This document shows positions 7,491-15,266 of a stretch of 38,500 bases of DNA, piece by piece (the first letter of the stretch is position 1; each line of letters begins with the position of its first letter). Origin of the DNA: an uncultured Ruminococcus sp. (GTDB taxonomy: Bacteria > Bacillota > Clostridia > Oscillospirales > CAG-272); the NCBI GenBank assembly GCA_902797235.1, contig CADBSB010000013.1, positions 1 to 38,500 of the forward strand, read 5' to 3'. The position numbers were made by a program, and so were the translations under genes. The notes beneath the pieces were generated by a model that was given only the letters and a program-made list of their open reading frames with translations, was not told the DNA's origin and did not search any database.

Positions 7491-7972
7491 TATAACTTTC
7501 CCTCTTTTCCGTACTGTTCGCGCAGCTTTTCAAGCAGTCTGTAATACTTTGCCTTTACCGTGTTTTCGGGCTTTTTCAGTATCCTCGCCGTTTCCGCTAT
7601 CGTGTAATCGTAGAAGAAACGCAGGGAGAGGATGCGCCTGCCCTCGTCGTCGGTTTTGAAGCGCGATATGATATCGAAAAACTCCATGCCGCCGGTATCC
7701 ATATCCTCGCCGAAGCTGTCTTTAAGTTCGTCTATATCCGCGTATACACGCGATTTTCGCCTTATGTGCTTCGCCTCGTTTAACGCAATCTGCAGAAGCC
7801 AGCCGTCAAAACGGTCGGGGTCTCGCAGATCGCCTATACGCTCCCACGCCGTGCAGACGGCGTCGGCAACGGCGTCCTCCGCGTCCTGCGCGTTCCTTGT
7901 GACGGAGAGGGCGGATAAGTAAAGATTTTTTTCACACGCGCCGACACGCGCGGCAAATTCATCCTTTGTCAT
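7490..7972 (-). CDS. RNA polymerase sigma factor, ECF subfamily
   Basis: A 160-residue sigma-70 family protein with only regions 2 and 4. Region 2 is about residues 10-75 (NLYLSALSVTRNAQDAEDAVADAVCTAWERI, then FDGWLLQIALNEAKHIRR); region 4 is about 105-150 and includes the helix-turn-helix (YTIAETARILKKPENTVKAKYYRLLEKL). The region 4 linker LSLRFFYDYTIAETA is typical. The ATG at 7972 has GAAAGGAC just upstream. The stop overlaps the start of the following membrane protein gene, the usual arrangement for an ECF sigma and its membrane-bound regulator. A good promoter lies at 8008-8035. The regulon is unknown, but autoregulation is plausible because a TGCAAC ECF-like -35 element overlaps that promoter. 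Confidence 0.93.
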   Translation of the reverse strand: MTKDEFAARVGACEKNLYLSALSVTRNAQDAEDAVADAVCTAWERIGDLRDPDRFDGWLLQIALNEAKHIRRKSRVYADIDELKDSFGEDMDTGGMEFFDIISRFKTDDEGRRILSLRFFYDYTIAETARILKKPENTVKAKYYRLLEKLREQYGKEGKL

Positions 7973-8007
7973 TTTCTGTCCTTTCGGAAAAATGTTTTTG
8001 CCTGTTC

Positions 8008-8035
8008 GTTATATAAGAGTAAAAAGAGGGTACAA
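8008..8035 (-). promoter_or_regulatory. Promoter of the ECF sigma operon
   Basis: On the minus strand TTGTAC (8035-8030) and TATAAC (8013-8008) are 16 bases apart, a fair SigA promoter with a leader of about 30 bases. Immediately upstream, TGCAACTTTTT (8044-8034) resembles the GCAAC-T-run -35 element of many ECF promoters and could serve autoregulation. Confidence 0.6.
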
Positions 8036-8062
8036 AAAGTTGCATTAAAATTGTGAATTTTG

Positions 8063-8100
8063 AAAAAATAATAAAAATTTGCCGTAAGTACGACAAATTT
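8063..8100 (-). terminator. Terminator of the membrane-protein/sigma-like/ydcF operon
   Basis: AAATTTG-C-CGTA-AG-TACG-A-CAAATTT (8075-8100) is a nearly perfect 26-base palindrome with one C-A mismatch pair. On the minus strand it is followed by TTTTTATTATTTTTTC, so it would stop transcripts that come from the operon ending at 8224. Confidence 0.7.
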
Positions 8101-8222
8101 TGCAGGGGGCGGCGCATTTGACAAGCTTTATGCCGAGGCGGGTCGTCGATAGGGGTTCCCCGTTGCGAACTGGAGAGCAACGGGGGTTCACGTAGCCGAC
8201 CTCTACGGATAAAGGGGGAAGG
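8101..8222. other. Repeat-containing gap between terminator and ydcF-like gene
   Basis: About 120 bases with no gene. The stretch is occupied by copy A of the GC-rich hairpin repeat (8151-8195) and flanking sequence that resembles nothing else recognised in the window. Confidence 0.5.
8151..8195 (+). repeat. GC-rich hairpin repeat, copy A
   Basis: Begins AGGGGTTCCCC, has a nine-base stem CCCCGTTGC / GCAACGGGG around the loop GAACTGGAGA, and ends GGTTCACGTAG. It matches copy B at 498 except for paired changes in the stem and a few single bases. Confidence 0.7.
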
Positions 8223-8223
8223 T

Positions 8224-8982
8224 TTAAAATATAATCGTCCTCACCCAGACCATATATTCGCGCGTGAGGTTCTGGATGATCCTCATCGGGCTTTTCATAT
8301 GCGCGGGAGAGGCGGAGACGTCGTAATCCCGCTCTTTGAAGAGGCGCAGGATACGCTTTATATGGAAGTCATTTGAGACGGCGGTGATCTTTTTGTCCTC
8401 CCGGCCGCGCTCTTTTATTATATTCATTGAAAATTCTATATTTTCCCTTGTTGACGTGGACCTGTCTTCGAGTATCAGTCTGTCGGCGGATATGCCTTTG
8501 CCTTCAAGATACGCGCGCATGGATTCCGCCTCGGATACCGTCTCATCCTCGCCCTGACCGCCCGAAAGTATCGCGACGGCGCCGGGATTGTTTTCAAGCA
8601 TCTCATACGCCTTATCGAGCCGGTTTTGAAGCGCGTAGGACGGCGTATAGCCGAAGGTCTTGCACCCGAAAACGATAATGACGTCCGCCGTGTCCGAGCT
8701 TTCTACGGGCGACATGACGTAAAAGGAGAACGCGAAAAACGATACGGAATAAACAAGTCCGATCGAAATATATATCCATTTTAAAATTTCATAAAGCACG
8801 GGAAAATGCTCCGTCGCGAACCTGCCGAAAAACAGGCAGAAAAGAAACGGCAAAGTGACGCATAAAAGCACAATCGGCGCAAAGGGCAGGGAATTGTGGC
8901 GGCTTATAATAAGAAACGTCAGATAGTTGACGAACGCCACGCCCGCGCCGAGCATAGTTAAGATGAACTGTACGTTCGTCAT
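8224..8982 (-). CDS. YdcF/DUF218 family membrane protein
   Basis: A 252-residue protein with three or so N-terminal hydrophobic segments (about residues 5-25, 33-52, 62-90) and a DUF218 domain from about 98. The domain shows DVIIVFGCKT, a run LQNRLDKAYEMLENNPGAVAILSGGQGEDE (about 117-147), SEAESMRAYLEGKGI, and the STSTRENIEFS block, all typical of YdcF/ElyC/SanA proteins, which are linked to cell-envelope metabolism but have no settled reaction. Its ATG overlaps the TGA of the sigma-like gene (ATGA), so translation is coupled. It is the last gene of a four-gene minus-strand operon with two large envelope proteins, which supports an envelope role. Confidence 0.88.
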   Translation of the reverse strand: MTNVQFILTMLGAGVAFVNYLTFLIISRHNSLPFAPIVLLCVTLPFLFCLFFGRFATEHFPVLYEILKWIYISIGLVYSVSFFAFSFYVMSPVESSDTADVIIVFGCKTFGYTPSYALQNRLDKAYEMLENNPGAVAILSGGQGEDETVSEAESMRAYLEGKGISADRLILEDRSTSTRENIEFSMNIIKERGREDKKITAVSNDFHIKRILRLFKERDYDVSASPAHMKSPMRIIQNLTREYMVWVRTIIF

Positions 8983-9359
8983 TTCTTTTTCAAAACCTCT
9001 TTTGCCTCGGCGTCGGTCATGCCCTCGTATAAGGTCAGGTGCGTCAGCGCTTTTTCATATAGGGGCTTGCCTAAAAATATATAAAATTCCTCTCCCTTGT
9101 CGCCGTATTTGCGCTTGATCGCCTCAACGTCGGTCACCTTTGCAAAAGACGGCGCGCATTTATATATCTCCGACAGCGCCATAAGTCTGTTTTCAGCCTT
9201 GCTCTCCGTGAATTTTTTATCGCCTTCAAGGTTGGAAAACGCCTCGGCGAGCGTGGAGGCGGCGCCTTCGTCGGAGCACGTCAGAACGAAGGCGAATCTG
9301 TAAAGATCGTCGCCGTAGCTGTCTACAAGCATTTTAACGTTTTCATTTTGAATAACCAT
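8979..9359 (-). CDS. Sigma-like protein truncated before the region 4 recognition helix
   Basis: A 126-residue protein. Residues about 10-70 resemble sigma region 2 (LVDSYGDDLYRFAFVLTCSDEGAASTLAEAFSNL, compare DLYRLAY...DAEDVVQEAF in ECF sigmas). The end, LTHLTLYEGMTDAEAKEVLKKK, aligns with the first helices of region 4 (compare FYDYTIAETARILKKPENTV in the neighbouring ECF sigma) but stops where the DNA-recognition helix should begin. Neither other frame past the stop restores a helix-turn-helix, so this is not a simple recent frameshift. The ATG at 9359 lies 17 bases inside the end of the upstream gene with AAGGAGG before it; the stop overlaps the ydcF-like start. It may bind core polymerase or partner proteins without reading a -35 box, or be a former sigma with a new role. 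The sigma ancestry is an eye-based inference. Confidence 0.7.
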   Translation of the reverse strand: MVIQNENVKMLVDSYGDDLYRFAFVLTCSDEGAASTLAEAFSNLEGDKKFTESKAENRLMALSEIYKCAPSFAKVTDVEAIKRKYGDKGEEFYIFLGKPLYEKALTHLTLYEGMTDAEAKEVLKKK

Positions 9360-11754
9360 CGGTTTCCTCCTTCAACACGTCGGAACATTCGATTATCAGC
9401 CCGTACCCGTCGTAGCTCATTTCATATACGGCGTAATAAGGCGCGTTTCCGCCGATTATCCTTTGCCATTCCGTTTTATTTTCATATACGGTTCTTATAA
9501 AACCGCCTTTGTAGTAATATTCTTTTCTTTTGCCGTAGTTTATAAAAAACATCGGCTCGTTATAAATATACGCGCAAACGTAAACCTTGTCGTTATCGTA
9601 TTTCACGTCATATATCGGAGCGGTGGCTCTGTTCCGCAGATACTGTGCGTACATATACGCGCCGAGCGGAAGGCCGGACGGCGTCATCTCAAACGGGTCT
9701 GTTTCCGTCGCGTCGCTGTCGATATATCTGAAATCCCCGGCGCCGATATATAAAAGCGTGCCGTTATCCGATATTACCGTTATGCGGAATTCCGGCGTAA
9801 ACGTATTGAAATAATACACGCGGCCGTCAGAGATATACGCGCACGTTACGCCGTTTGCGTCGAACATATATTTATCCGACGCCTCGTATACAAAAACAGT
9901 CGATTTATCATAGGTGTTTCCGCCTATAACGGTCTTTTCCTTGTCGGATATACCGGTCAGGCGCATTTTTTTGCCTACCGTGAACGCCGGGTAAAAGTCC
10001 GTGGTATCTATATATTTTATCGCCGGCGTTTTTAACCCGAGCTTGTAAAGCAGGTAATTGTCACATTCATATTCGTTTGAAAAAGGCGCGGTGTATACCG
10101 AATACGGCGTGATCGGATTTTGTAAAACAAATTCGCGTATCTGTATATACGGTATATCGACCTCCGCAAGGTACGTTGGTATTTCCGTCTGTTCCGTGAA
10201 ATACAGCTCCTCGCTTAATTCGTCAATCTTTTCGGGGCCGCTGATCTCGTTTCCCGCTATCGTCACTTTAAACAGCGTCAGAGCGTTCAAGGCGGATTTA
10301 TTGCTGAAATACGGCTTGTCGCAGGCGTACGGGCTGTAGTAAGGATATATCGGCTCGCCCGTTATATAATCGCAGATCTTACCGTTGTCGTTATCCCCGC
10401 CGATAAGAGGATAAAGTGCGGACGATAAAGGCGACAACGTGTCATAATTCGTTATTTGCTTTGTTATCGCCGAGCCGATCACGGTCTTCTGCCCCTGATC
10501 GTCCTCATAAACGTACTCGGGGAAAAACCATTGCAGATCGTATGCGTTTATTATCGTGCAGAGCTCTGAATTGCTTATTAAGCCGGAGCCGCGGCAGTCC
10601 GGTACGGAGTACGGAAATTCCGATAACGACGAGCCGCCCTTCAAAAGCGACGACGATCTTACAGAGCCATCAAACTTTATGAGATAACCGTTATAACTGA
10701 ACTCGGCGCCCGTTATTATATCGGCGGGCCGAATGGAGTCTATCATCGATATCGGTGTGAATGATTCAAATCCCGTCGTCTGCATCCACGAGCCGGAGTA
10801 AGTAACCGGCTCTGAATCGTACTCGTCGGGGGAGACGACGCGGCAATCGTATATTACGGGGATACCGTTTTCGCATCTTACTTTATATATCGTGACCTTG
10901 ACGGTGTTTAGTTTTTCCTTTTTGATCGTATAAGACTGTCCGTCATAATATCCGATCTCTTCACCCGTCTCATTATAAAGGAACGTTTCTTCCGGTATTT
11001 CCGTGGTGTAGACGGGCGCGGGCGTGCTGCTCGTCGCGGCGGGGTAAAGGAAAGTAAACGTTAAAAGATACTCAAACGTGCCGTGTACCGCGCCGAGCGA
11101 TATTATCTCCGCTGTCGCCGCGGGTATGCCTTTTATGCTCATATACGACGATTTGAATTCCGCCTTTGCGGCGTTTCTGTCGTAATAATTGCCGTGTACC
11201 GTATGGTCGTACTTATCGTAGCCGGAGGGGACGCCGTCGTTTTTCGGGTCGAACAAAAACAGGTTTCCGTCGTATCCGGCAAACATCGTGCGGCAGAGCG
11301 AATCCGTCGTCATGTAATCAACATTGAAATATTTTGAGAGGTTCACGTGATCGCTTGCCGCTATGAATTCGCCGTCCGCAGTCATTTTCACGCGGGCTAC
11401 GGTCTCGGCTAACAGATCGTATTCGTAAGAGCCGCTCATCGCCCAGCGCGGCAGCGATATATTTTCGGAATCGGAATACTCGACCGGAATAACGTCGTCG
11501 CCCGGAACGACGCCGGGGTCAATCGGGGTAAGCGAGCCCGTCGGACGCCTGTAAACCAGTATAAAGGTCAAAGCGACAGTAAGGACAAAGAATACTATCG
11601 AGCTCGTGACGAGGGCGAGGACGGCAAGCGTGCCGCGGCGCTTTTTTTGCTTTTTTTCCGCTTTGTCGCACAAAAGCCTTTCAGCGACAGCCGTCTCGGC
11701 CTGCCTTGTGAATATTACGTTGTTTAATTTAAGTGCGTATTCAAGCTTATCCAA
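9343..11754 (-). CDS. Large single-pass membrane protein, paralogue 2
   Basis: About 803 residues: a cytosolic N-terminus of about 40, one membrane helix (LAVLALVTSSIVFFVLTVAL, about 43-67) and a large extracellular region of unknown fold. It is clearly paralogous to the next gene upstream: shared N-terminus (DKLEYALKLNNV against DNKIRYSLKLTNI), GTFEYLLTFT, IYK(V/I)R-ENGIPVIY, (S/A)YDLQWFFP against SFNLQWFIP, and a FS/ASKS...LTL(F/L)K block, in the same order. The TTG at 11754 is preferred: TGAGG lies five bases before it and the protein then begins exactly like its paralogue. The longer in-frame TTG at 11766 would sit inside that ribosome site. Function not recognised. With the sigma-like gene directly downstream it might transmit an envelope signal inward. 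Confidence 0.8.
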   Translation of the reverse strand: MDKLEYALKLNNVIFTRQAETAVAERLLCDKAEKKQKKRRGTLAVLALVTSSIVFFVLTVALTFILVYRRPTGSLTPIDPGVVPGDDVIPVEYSDSENISLPRWAMSGSYEYDLLAETVARVKMTADGEFIAASDHVNLSKYFNVDYMTTDSLCRTMFAGYDGNLFLFDPKNDGVPSGYDKYDHTVHGNYYDRNAAKAEFKSSYMSIKGIPAATAEIISLGAVHGTFEYLLTFTFLYPAATSSTPAPVYTTEIPEETFLYNETGEEIGYYDGQSYTIKKEKLNTVKVTIYKVRCENGIPVIYDCRVVSPDEYDSEPVTYSGSWMQTTGFESFTPISMIDSIRPADIITGAEFSYNGYLIKFDGSVRSSSLLKGGSSLSEFPYSVPDCRGSGLISNSELCTIINAYDLQWFFPEYVYEDDQGQKTVIGSAITKQITNYDTLSPLSSALYPLIGGDNDNGKICDYITGEPIYPYYSPYACDKPYFSNKSALNALTLFKVTIAGNEISGPEKIDELSEELYFTEQTEIPTYLAEVDIPYIQIREFVLQNPITPYSVYTAPFSNEYECDNYLLYKLGLKTPAIKYIDTTDFYPAFTVGKKMRLTGISDKEKTVIGGNTYDKSTVFVYEASDKYMFDANGVTCAYISDGRVYYFNTFTPEFRITVISDNGTLLYIGAGDFRYIDSDATETDPFEMTPSGLPLGAYMYAQYLRNRATAPIYDVKYDNDKVYVCAYIYNEPMFFINYGKRKEYYYKGGFIRTVYENKTEWQRIIGGNAPYYAVYEMSYDGYGLIIECSDVLKEETDGYSK

Positions 11755-11762
11755 AGCAAACC

Positions 11763-14219
11763 TCAATCATATAGAATAGGATCGGTCATATCGTACCGTA
11801 TCACCCCGGTCTCGGCCGGCGGGATGTATCCGTTTATCACGCGCAAAGCGGCTTTTTCGCTGTCGTAGTAGATGATACACGTGAAGGTGTTCGCAATTGC
11901 GCTCGCGTCGCCGCTCCCGGACGTCCAGTGAGAGCCGCCCGCGTCCACGTATTTTACTATACCGTTGTCATAGTGATATGCCTTTTCGCCGTTTTCGACC
12001 ACCGGGTATATCACATACGAAAGCTTTTCCACCGTGCACACGTCAAAGTAAGTTTCCAGATGGTTTTCGTATATTCTTATTACCGGCAGATATTCCATAT
12101 ACTCCTCGTTTTGCAGCGCGTCGAGAAGCGTGCCGAGCATAAGTCCGCATTCCGTCATTTTGTAATTCGGAGTGTATTCAAACTCAAACATATTATAGGC
12201 TGCGACGCCGTCGGGCGGACCCATGTATACGAATTCCCCGTCCCTCGATATGACGTACATACCCGTTTCAAAAATAGACGAGGTCGTGTCGAAAGGACAA
12301 TAATCCCCGTCGACGACAAGGCCGGTCATCCTGCCGTATATATCTATACAGAAGAAGCTTGAGAGCTCATAGACGATGAATAAATCGTATTTGCAGTTAT
12401 CTTCCTCCGAATACGTTTCGGCGTCGTGGTATCCGTACATTTCGCGCATGTTCACGTTGTATCTCGGCAGGGCACCGTACTCGGTCACGAGCTTGCCCGG
12501 AACGGCGGGCGTGACGTTAAGGCTTTCAAGCAGCTCGCTGCCGAGATAACCGGGTCTTAAAGCGCTGTCAACGTACGGCAACAGCCACATGGACAGGGGC
12601 TTTGTCGTGCCGGGCGTCACGTAGCCGTAATTTCCGGCGTTTACAAGGTACGGGTAAATAAAGGTCTGCGCGTCGTCTCTCAGCTTCCATCCTTGTTTTA
12701 TGAAATTATTTATCACGTATTCCGCGCTTACCGGCTCGCACGTCAGAGCACCGTTCACGTTTGATATTTTAAGAAGCGTCAGCTCGTCAAACGAGCTCTT
12801 GCTTGCAAAATACGGTCTGTCGTACTTTGAGCCGTTATAATAAACGGGCTTTCTTTCCCTCGTGTAAAAATCCGCGAACGTAACGCCTTTTTCCGTACTT
12901 ATAAGCCTCATGGCGGAAGACGATTCGATGTTTTTGAAGATCAACGGATCCTCGCGGTCAAGCGCTATCGCCGCGCCGATTATCACCTTTGAATAAGGCA
13001 TTTCGGACCGGTACATCGGTATGAACCATTGGAGATTGAAGGAATTGATTATCTCCGTAACTTCCGAGCGTGAAACGGACGACGTCCCGTCGATCCCCGT
13101 CGGTGCGGAGTAGATGAACGAGATGCCGGAGGCGGGCGGGGACATATCGTTTTTCATCGCGTTCGTATCGCTTGTAAAACAGACGGCGGTGTTCCCGGTA
13201 AACGAGAGCGTGGCGGACGTCAGCACGGTTTTATACTCCGGAAGAGTGTTGTGCGCAAAAACGAGGCCGAACGGGGTAATACCAAGGATGTCCTCCGTGT
13301 TTGTATCGCGTGCGTCCTTCAATTCGTCTTTTTCAACGGTCTTACGACCGTATATCACGGGTATACCGTTTTCAAATCTGATTTTATATATGCTCGCGTG
13401 AAGCGACCCGAGCCTTGATTTTTTGATTTTCAGCTCGCCGTTCTGAAACCTGCCTATTGCTTCGCCGACGGAGTTGTAAATTACGGAATTCGCGGAATCA
13501 AGCATTGAAGAGCTGAGTATGGGATCTATGTGGGCTTCGACGTAGTAGGTGAACGTCAGAAGGTACTCAAACGTGCCGTACTTTGCCGTTAACGCTATGC
13601 ACTCCCTTTGATATATGCCGCTGTTTCTCCCATCGTACGCCTTTTTTATGTCGGACAAAAGCGCCCTCATTTCATCCGAGCAGTCTTCCGGCATGGAACG
13701 CAGCGGATTGTATATGATAATACTGTTCAGATCGGATAAAAACGACGTGACCGTAAGGCACAGATCGCCGTGCGACAGATCGGTCGTGTTGAAATACTGA
13801 TACATCGCGGATATGTCCTCGGAAACGCCGATCTCGGTGCCGTTGATCTTAACAAGCTGCGTGACGTCTTTGAAAAATCCGTAATCTCTGTCGTTCTGAT
13901 AAAGCGGCGTTATATATACGTAATCGTCGACGACCGGCGGATCGATTTTGGGCCCCGTCGTTTCGTCCGCGGGGAGCGTCGCTGGGAGTAAGGGCGTTAT
14001 ATCTGTTTGCGTTCCGCGGAGCTTTGACACGACAACGACGCCGGCGATCAGCAACAGGACCGCGGCGAAAACGGCGCCGAATATCACGGCGCGTTTTTTC
14101 AGCTTTCTTTTTGAAGCGTCCGCGTACGCGGTCTTCAGCTTTTTGCTGATAACCTCGCACGCATCGTCGGTCATATGAATATTTGTAAGCTTTAAGGAAT
14201 ATCTGATCTTATTATCCAC
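11763..14219 (-). CDS. Large single-pass membrane protein, paralogue 1
   Basis: About 818 residues: a cytosolic N-terminus of about 42, a membrane helix (AVIFGAVFAAVLLLIAGVVVV, about 44-65), a short Thr/Pro-rich spacer and about 740 extracellular residues of unknown fold. It is the first gene of a minus-strand operon and a paralogue of the next gene, 8 bases downstream. The GTG at 14219 is chosen because GAGGTG lies six bases before it and the product then begins (M)DNKIRYSLKLTNI like its paralogue; an upstream TTG at 14315 lies before the promoter boxes and is rejected. Two overlapping SigA promoters precede it. I do not recognise a domain. A sensor or surface scaffold role is possible; enzyme motifs are not evident. 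Confidence 0.8.
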   Translation of the reverse strand: MDNKIRYSLKLTNIHMTDDACEVISKKLKTAYADASKRKLKKRAVIFGAVFAAVLLLIAGVVVVSKLRGTQTDITPLLPATLPADETTGPKIDPPVVDDYVYITPLYQNDRDYGFFKDVTQLVKINGTEIGVSEDISAMYQYFNTTDLSHGDLCLTVTSFLSDLNSIIIYNPLRSMPEDCSDEMRALLSDIKKAYDGRNSGIYQRECIALTAKYGTFEYLLTFTYYVEAHIDPILSSSMLDSANSVIYNSVGEAIGRFQNGELKIKKSRLGSLHASIYKIRFENGIPVIYGRKTVEKDELKDARDTNTEDILGITPFGLVFAHNTLPEYKTVLTSATLSFTGNTAVCFTSDTNAMKNDMSPPASGISFIYSAPTGIDGTSSVSRSEVTEIINSFNLQWFIPMYRSEMPYSKVIIGAAIALDREDPLIFKNIESSSAMRLISTEKGVTFADFYTRERKPVYYNGSKYDRPYFASKSSFDELTLLKISNVNGALTCEPVSAEYVINNFIKQGWKLRDDAQTFIYPYLVNAGNYGYVTPGTTKPLSMWLLPYVDSALRPGYLGSELLESLNVTPAVPGKLVTEYGALPRYNVNMREMYGYHDAETYSEEDNCKYDLFIVYELSSFFCIDIYGRMTGLVVDGDYCPFDTTSSIFETGMYVISRDGEFVYMGPPDGVAAYNMFEFEYTPNYKMTECGLMLGTLLDALQNEEYMEYLPVIRIYENHLETYFDVCTVEKLSYVIYPVVENGEKAYHYDNGIVKYVDAGGSHWTSGSGDASAIANTFTCIIYYDSEKAALRVINGYIPPAETGVIRYDMTDPILYD

Positions 14220-14252
14220 GAAATTCACCTCAGGTGATAATTTTCTATCATA

Positions 14253-14281
14253 ATTATATCGCAAAATTATATAAATGTAAA
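14253..14281 (-). promoter_or_regulatory. SigA promoter P1 of the paralogue operon
   Basis: TTTACA (14281-14276) and consensus TATAAT (14258-14253) are 17 bases apart on the minus strand. The transcript would have a leader of about 27 bases before the GTG at 14219. Confidence 0.8.
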
Positions 14282-14295
14282 GGGCAAAATGTAAA
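14266..14295 (-). promoter_or_regulatory. SigA promoter P2, nested with P1
   Basis: A second TTTACA (14295-14290) and TATAAT (14271-14266), 18 bases apart, lie about 13 bases upstream of P1 and overlap it. Either or both may be used. Confidence 0.5.
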
Positions 14296-14366
14296 TACGT
14301 GACATTATATGACAATAAAGTTATTCATATTATGGTAAAATGCGGCGTAAAGGGAGGCGATATAAA

Positions 14367-15266
14367 GTGTTCGGTATAAATACGAAGCAGAAGATACAGG
14401 CAAAAAGACTGCTTGAATACGAGGCGGAGCTGAAAGAGTACGAAAAGGAGCTTAAAAAGCAGGACGATACGAGCAGGATCCATATGCTCAATCCCTCGCG
14501 CATATGCCCGAACCCCAACCAGCCGAGAAAGGTATTCGACGAGGAGGAGCTGTCGGGTCTGGCGGAGAGCATAAGGCGGTACGGCATAATACAGCCGCTC
14601 ACCGTGCGCAGGATGTCTGACGAAAACTCGCCGTTCGGCGGGCTTTACGAGCTTATAGCGGGCGAAAGACGTCTCCGCGCGGCGAGGATGCTCGATCTGC
14701 CGTACGTTCCGTGTATCATAATAGACGCGGACAGGGAACAGTCCGCCATGCTCGCCCTCGTTGAAAACATACAGCGCCACGGGCTCGGATACTTCGAGGA
14801 GGCGGAGGCGATAGATCAGTTAATGCGGCGATACGGCATAAAACAACAGGAGATAGCCGGTATGCTGTCCGTCAGCCAGTCGTACGTGGCGAACAAGCTG
14901 AGACTGCTGAAGCTTGACGCGGACGAGAGGGAAACGGCGCTGAGCGGCGGCTTGACCGAGCGCCACGTCCGCGCCGCGCTGAAAGCGCCGACACCCGATA
15001 TGCGTAAAAAAATACTGCAAACCGCCGCTTGCAGAGGATTGAACGTAAGACAGACGGAGCAGTACGTTATTGAGCTTTTATCACAGGACAAGCCCGTTCA
15101 AACCCAGGGGAAAATAGTGATAAAGGACATACGCATATTTTTGAACACGATAGATAAAGCCGTAAGCATAGTAAGGCAGGCGGGCATACCGATTGAAAGC
15201 ACGCGCAACGACGGAGACGGGATGATAGAGGTGAGGATAAAGGTGCCGGGCGGGGGAAGAAAATGA
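14367..15266 (+). CDS. parB: ParB/Noc family chromosome-partitioning protein
   Basis: A 299-residue ParB-family CTPase/DNA-binding protein. After an N-terminal charged helix (about 8-34) come the ParB box region PNPNQPRKVFDEEELSGLAESI, the IIQPLTVR strand, the CTP-binding motif GERRLRAARM (about 99-108), ENIQRHGL, and a helix-turn-helix (IKQQEIAGMLSVSQSYVANKLRLL, about 156-180). The C-terminal KDIRIFLNTIDKAVSIVRQAGI...IEVRIKVP is the dimerisation part seen in clostridial proteins often annotated as Noc. GTG at 14367 is preferred: GGGAGG is nine bases upstream, while the ATG at 14340 precedes that site. No parA is adjacent, which also fits Noc. The gene is divergent from the paralogue operon. 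Its stop overlaps the first ATG of a tandem repeat chain. Confidence 0.9.
   Translation: MFGINTKQKIQAKRLLEYEAELKEYEKELKKQDDTSRIHMLNPSRICPNPNQPRKVFDEEELSGLAESIRRYGIIQPLTVRRMSDENSPFGGLYELIAGERRLRAARMLDLPYVPCIIIDADREQSAMLALVENIQRHGLGYFEEAEAIDQLMRRYGIKQQEIAGMLSVSQSYVANKLRLLKLDADERETALSGGLTERHVRAALKAPTPDMRKKILQTAACRGLNVRQTEQYVIELLSQDKPVQTQGKIVIKDIRIFLNTIDKAVSIVRQAGIPIESTRNDGDGMIEVRIKVPGGGRK

Noticed and set aside
6955..7659. Plus-strand frame of 234 codons rich in VVSGTVVSG
   Set aside because: It is the antisense of the ETTxP-coding repeats and of the coupled sigma/stalk-protein junction. The Val/Ser repeat is an artefact of the 15-base units.
8900..8990. Frameshift explaining the short sigma-like protein
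   Set aside because: The other two frames past the stop encode the YdcF membrane start and an unrelated peptide, not the missing helix-turn-helix.
14220..14315. Longer start (TTG at 14315) for paralogue 1
   Set aside because: It would place both promoter -10 boxes and the GAGGTG site within the coding region, and the extra residues have no match in paralogue 2.
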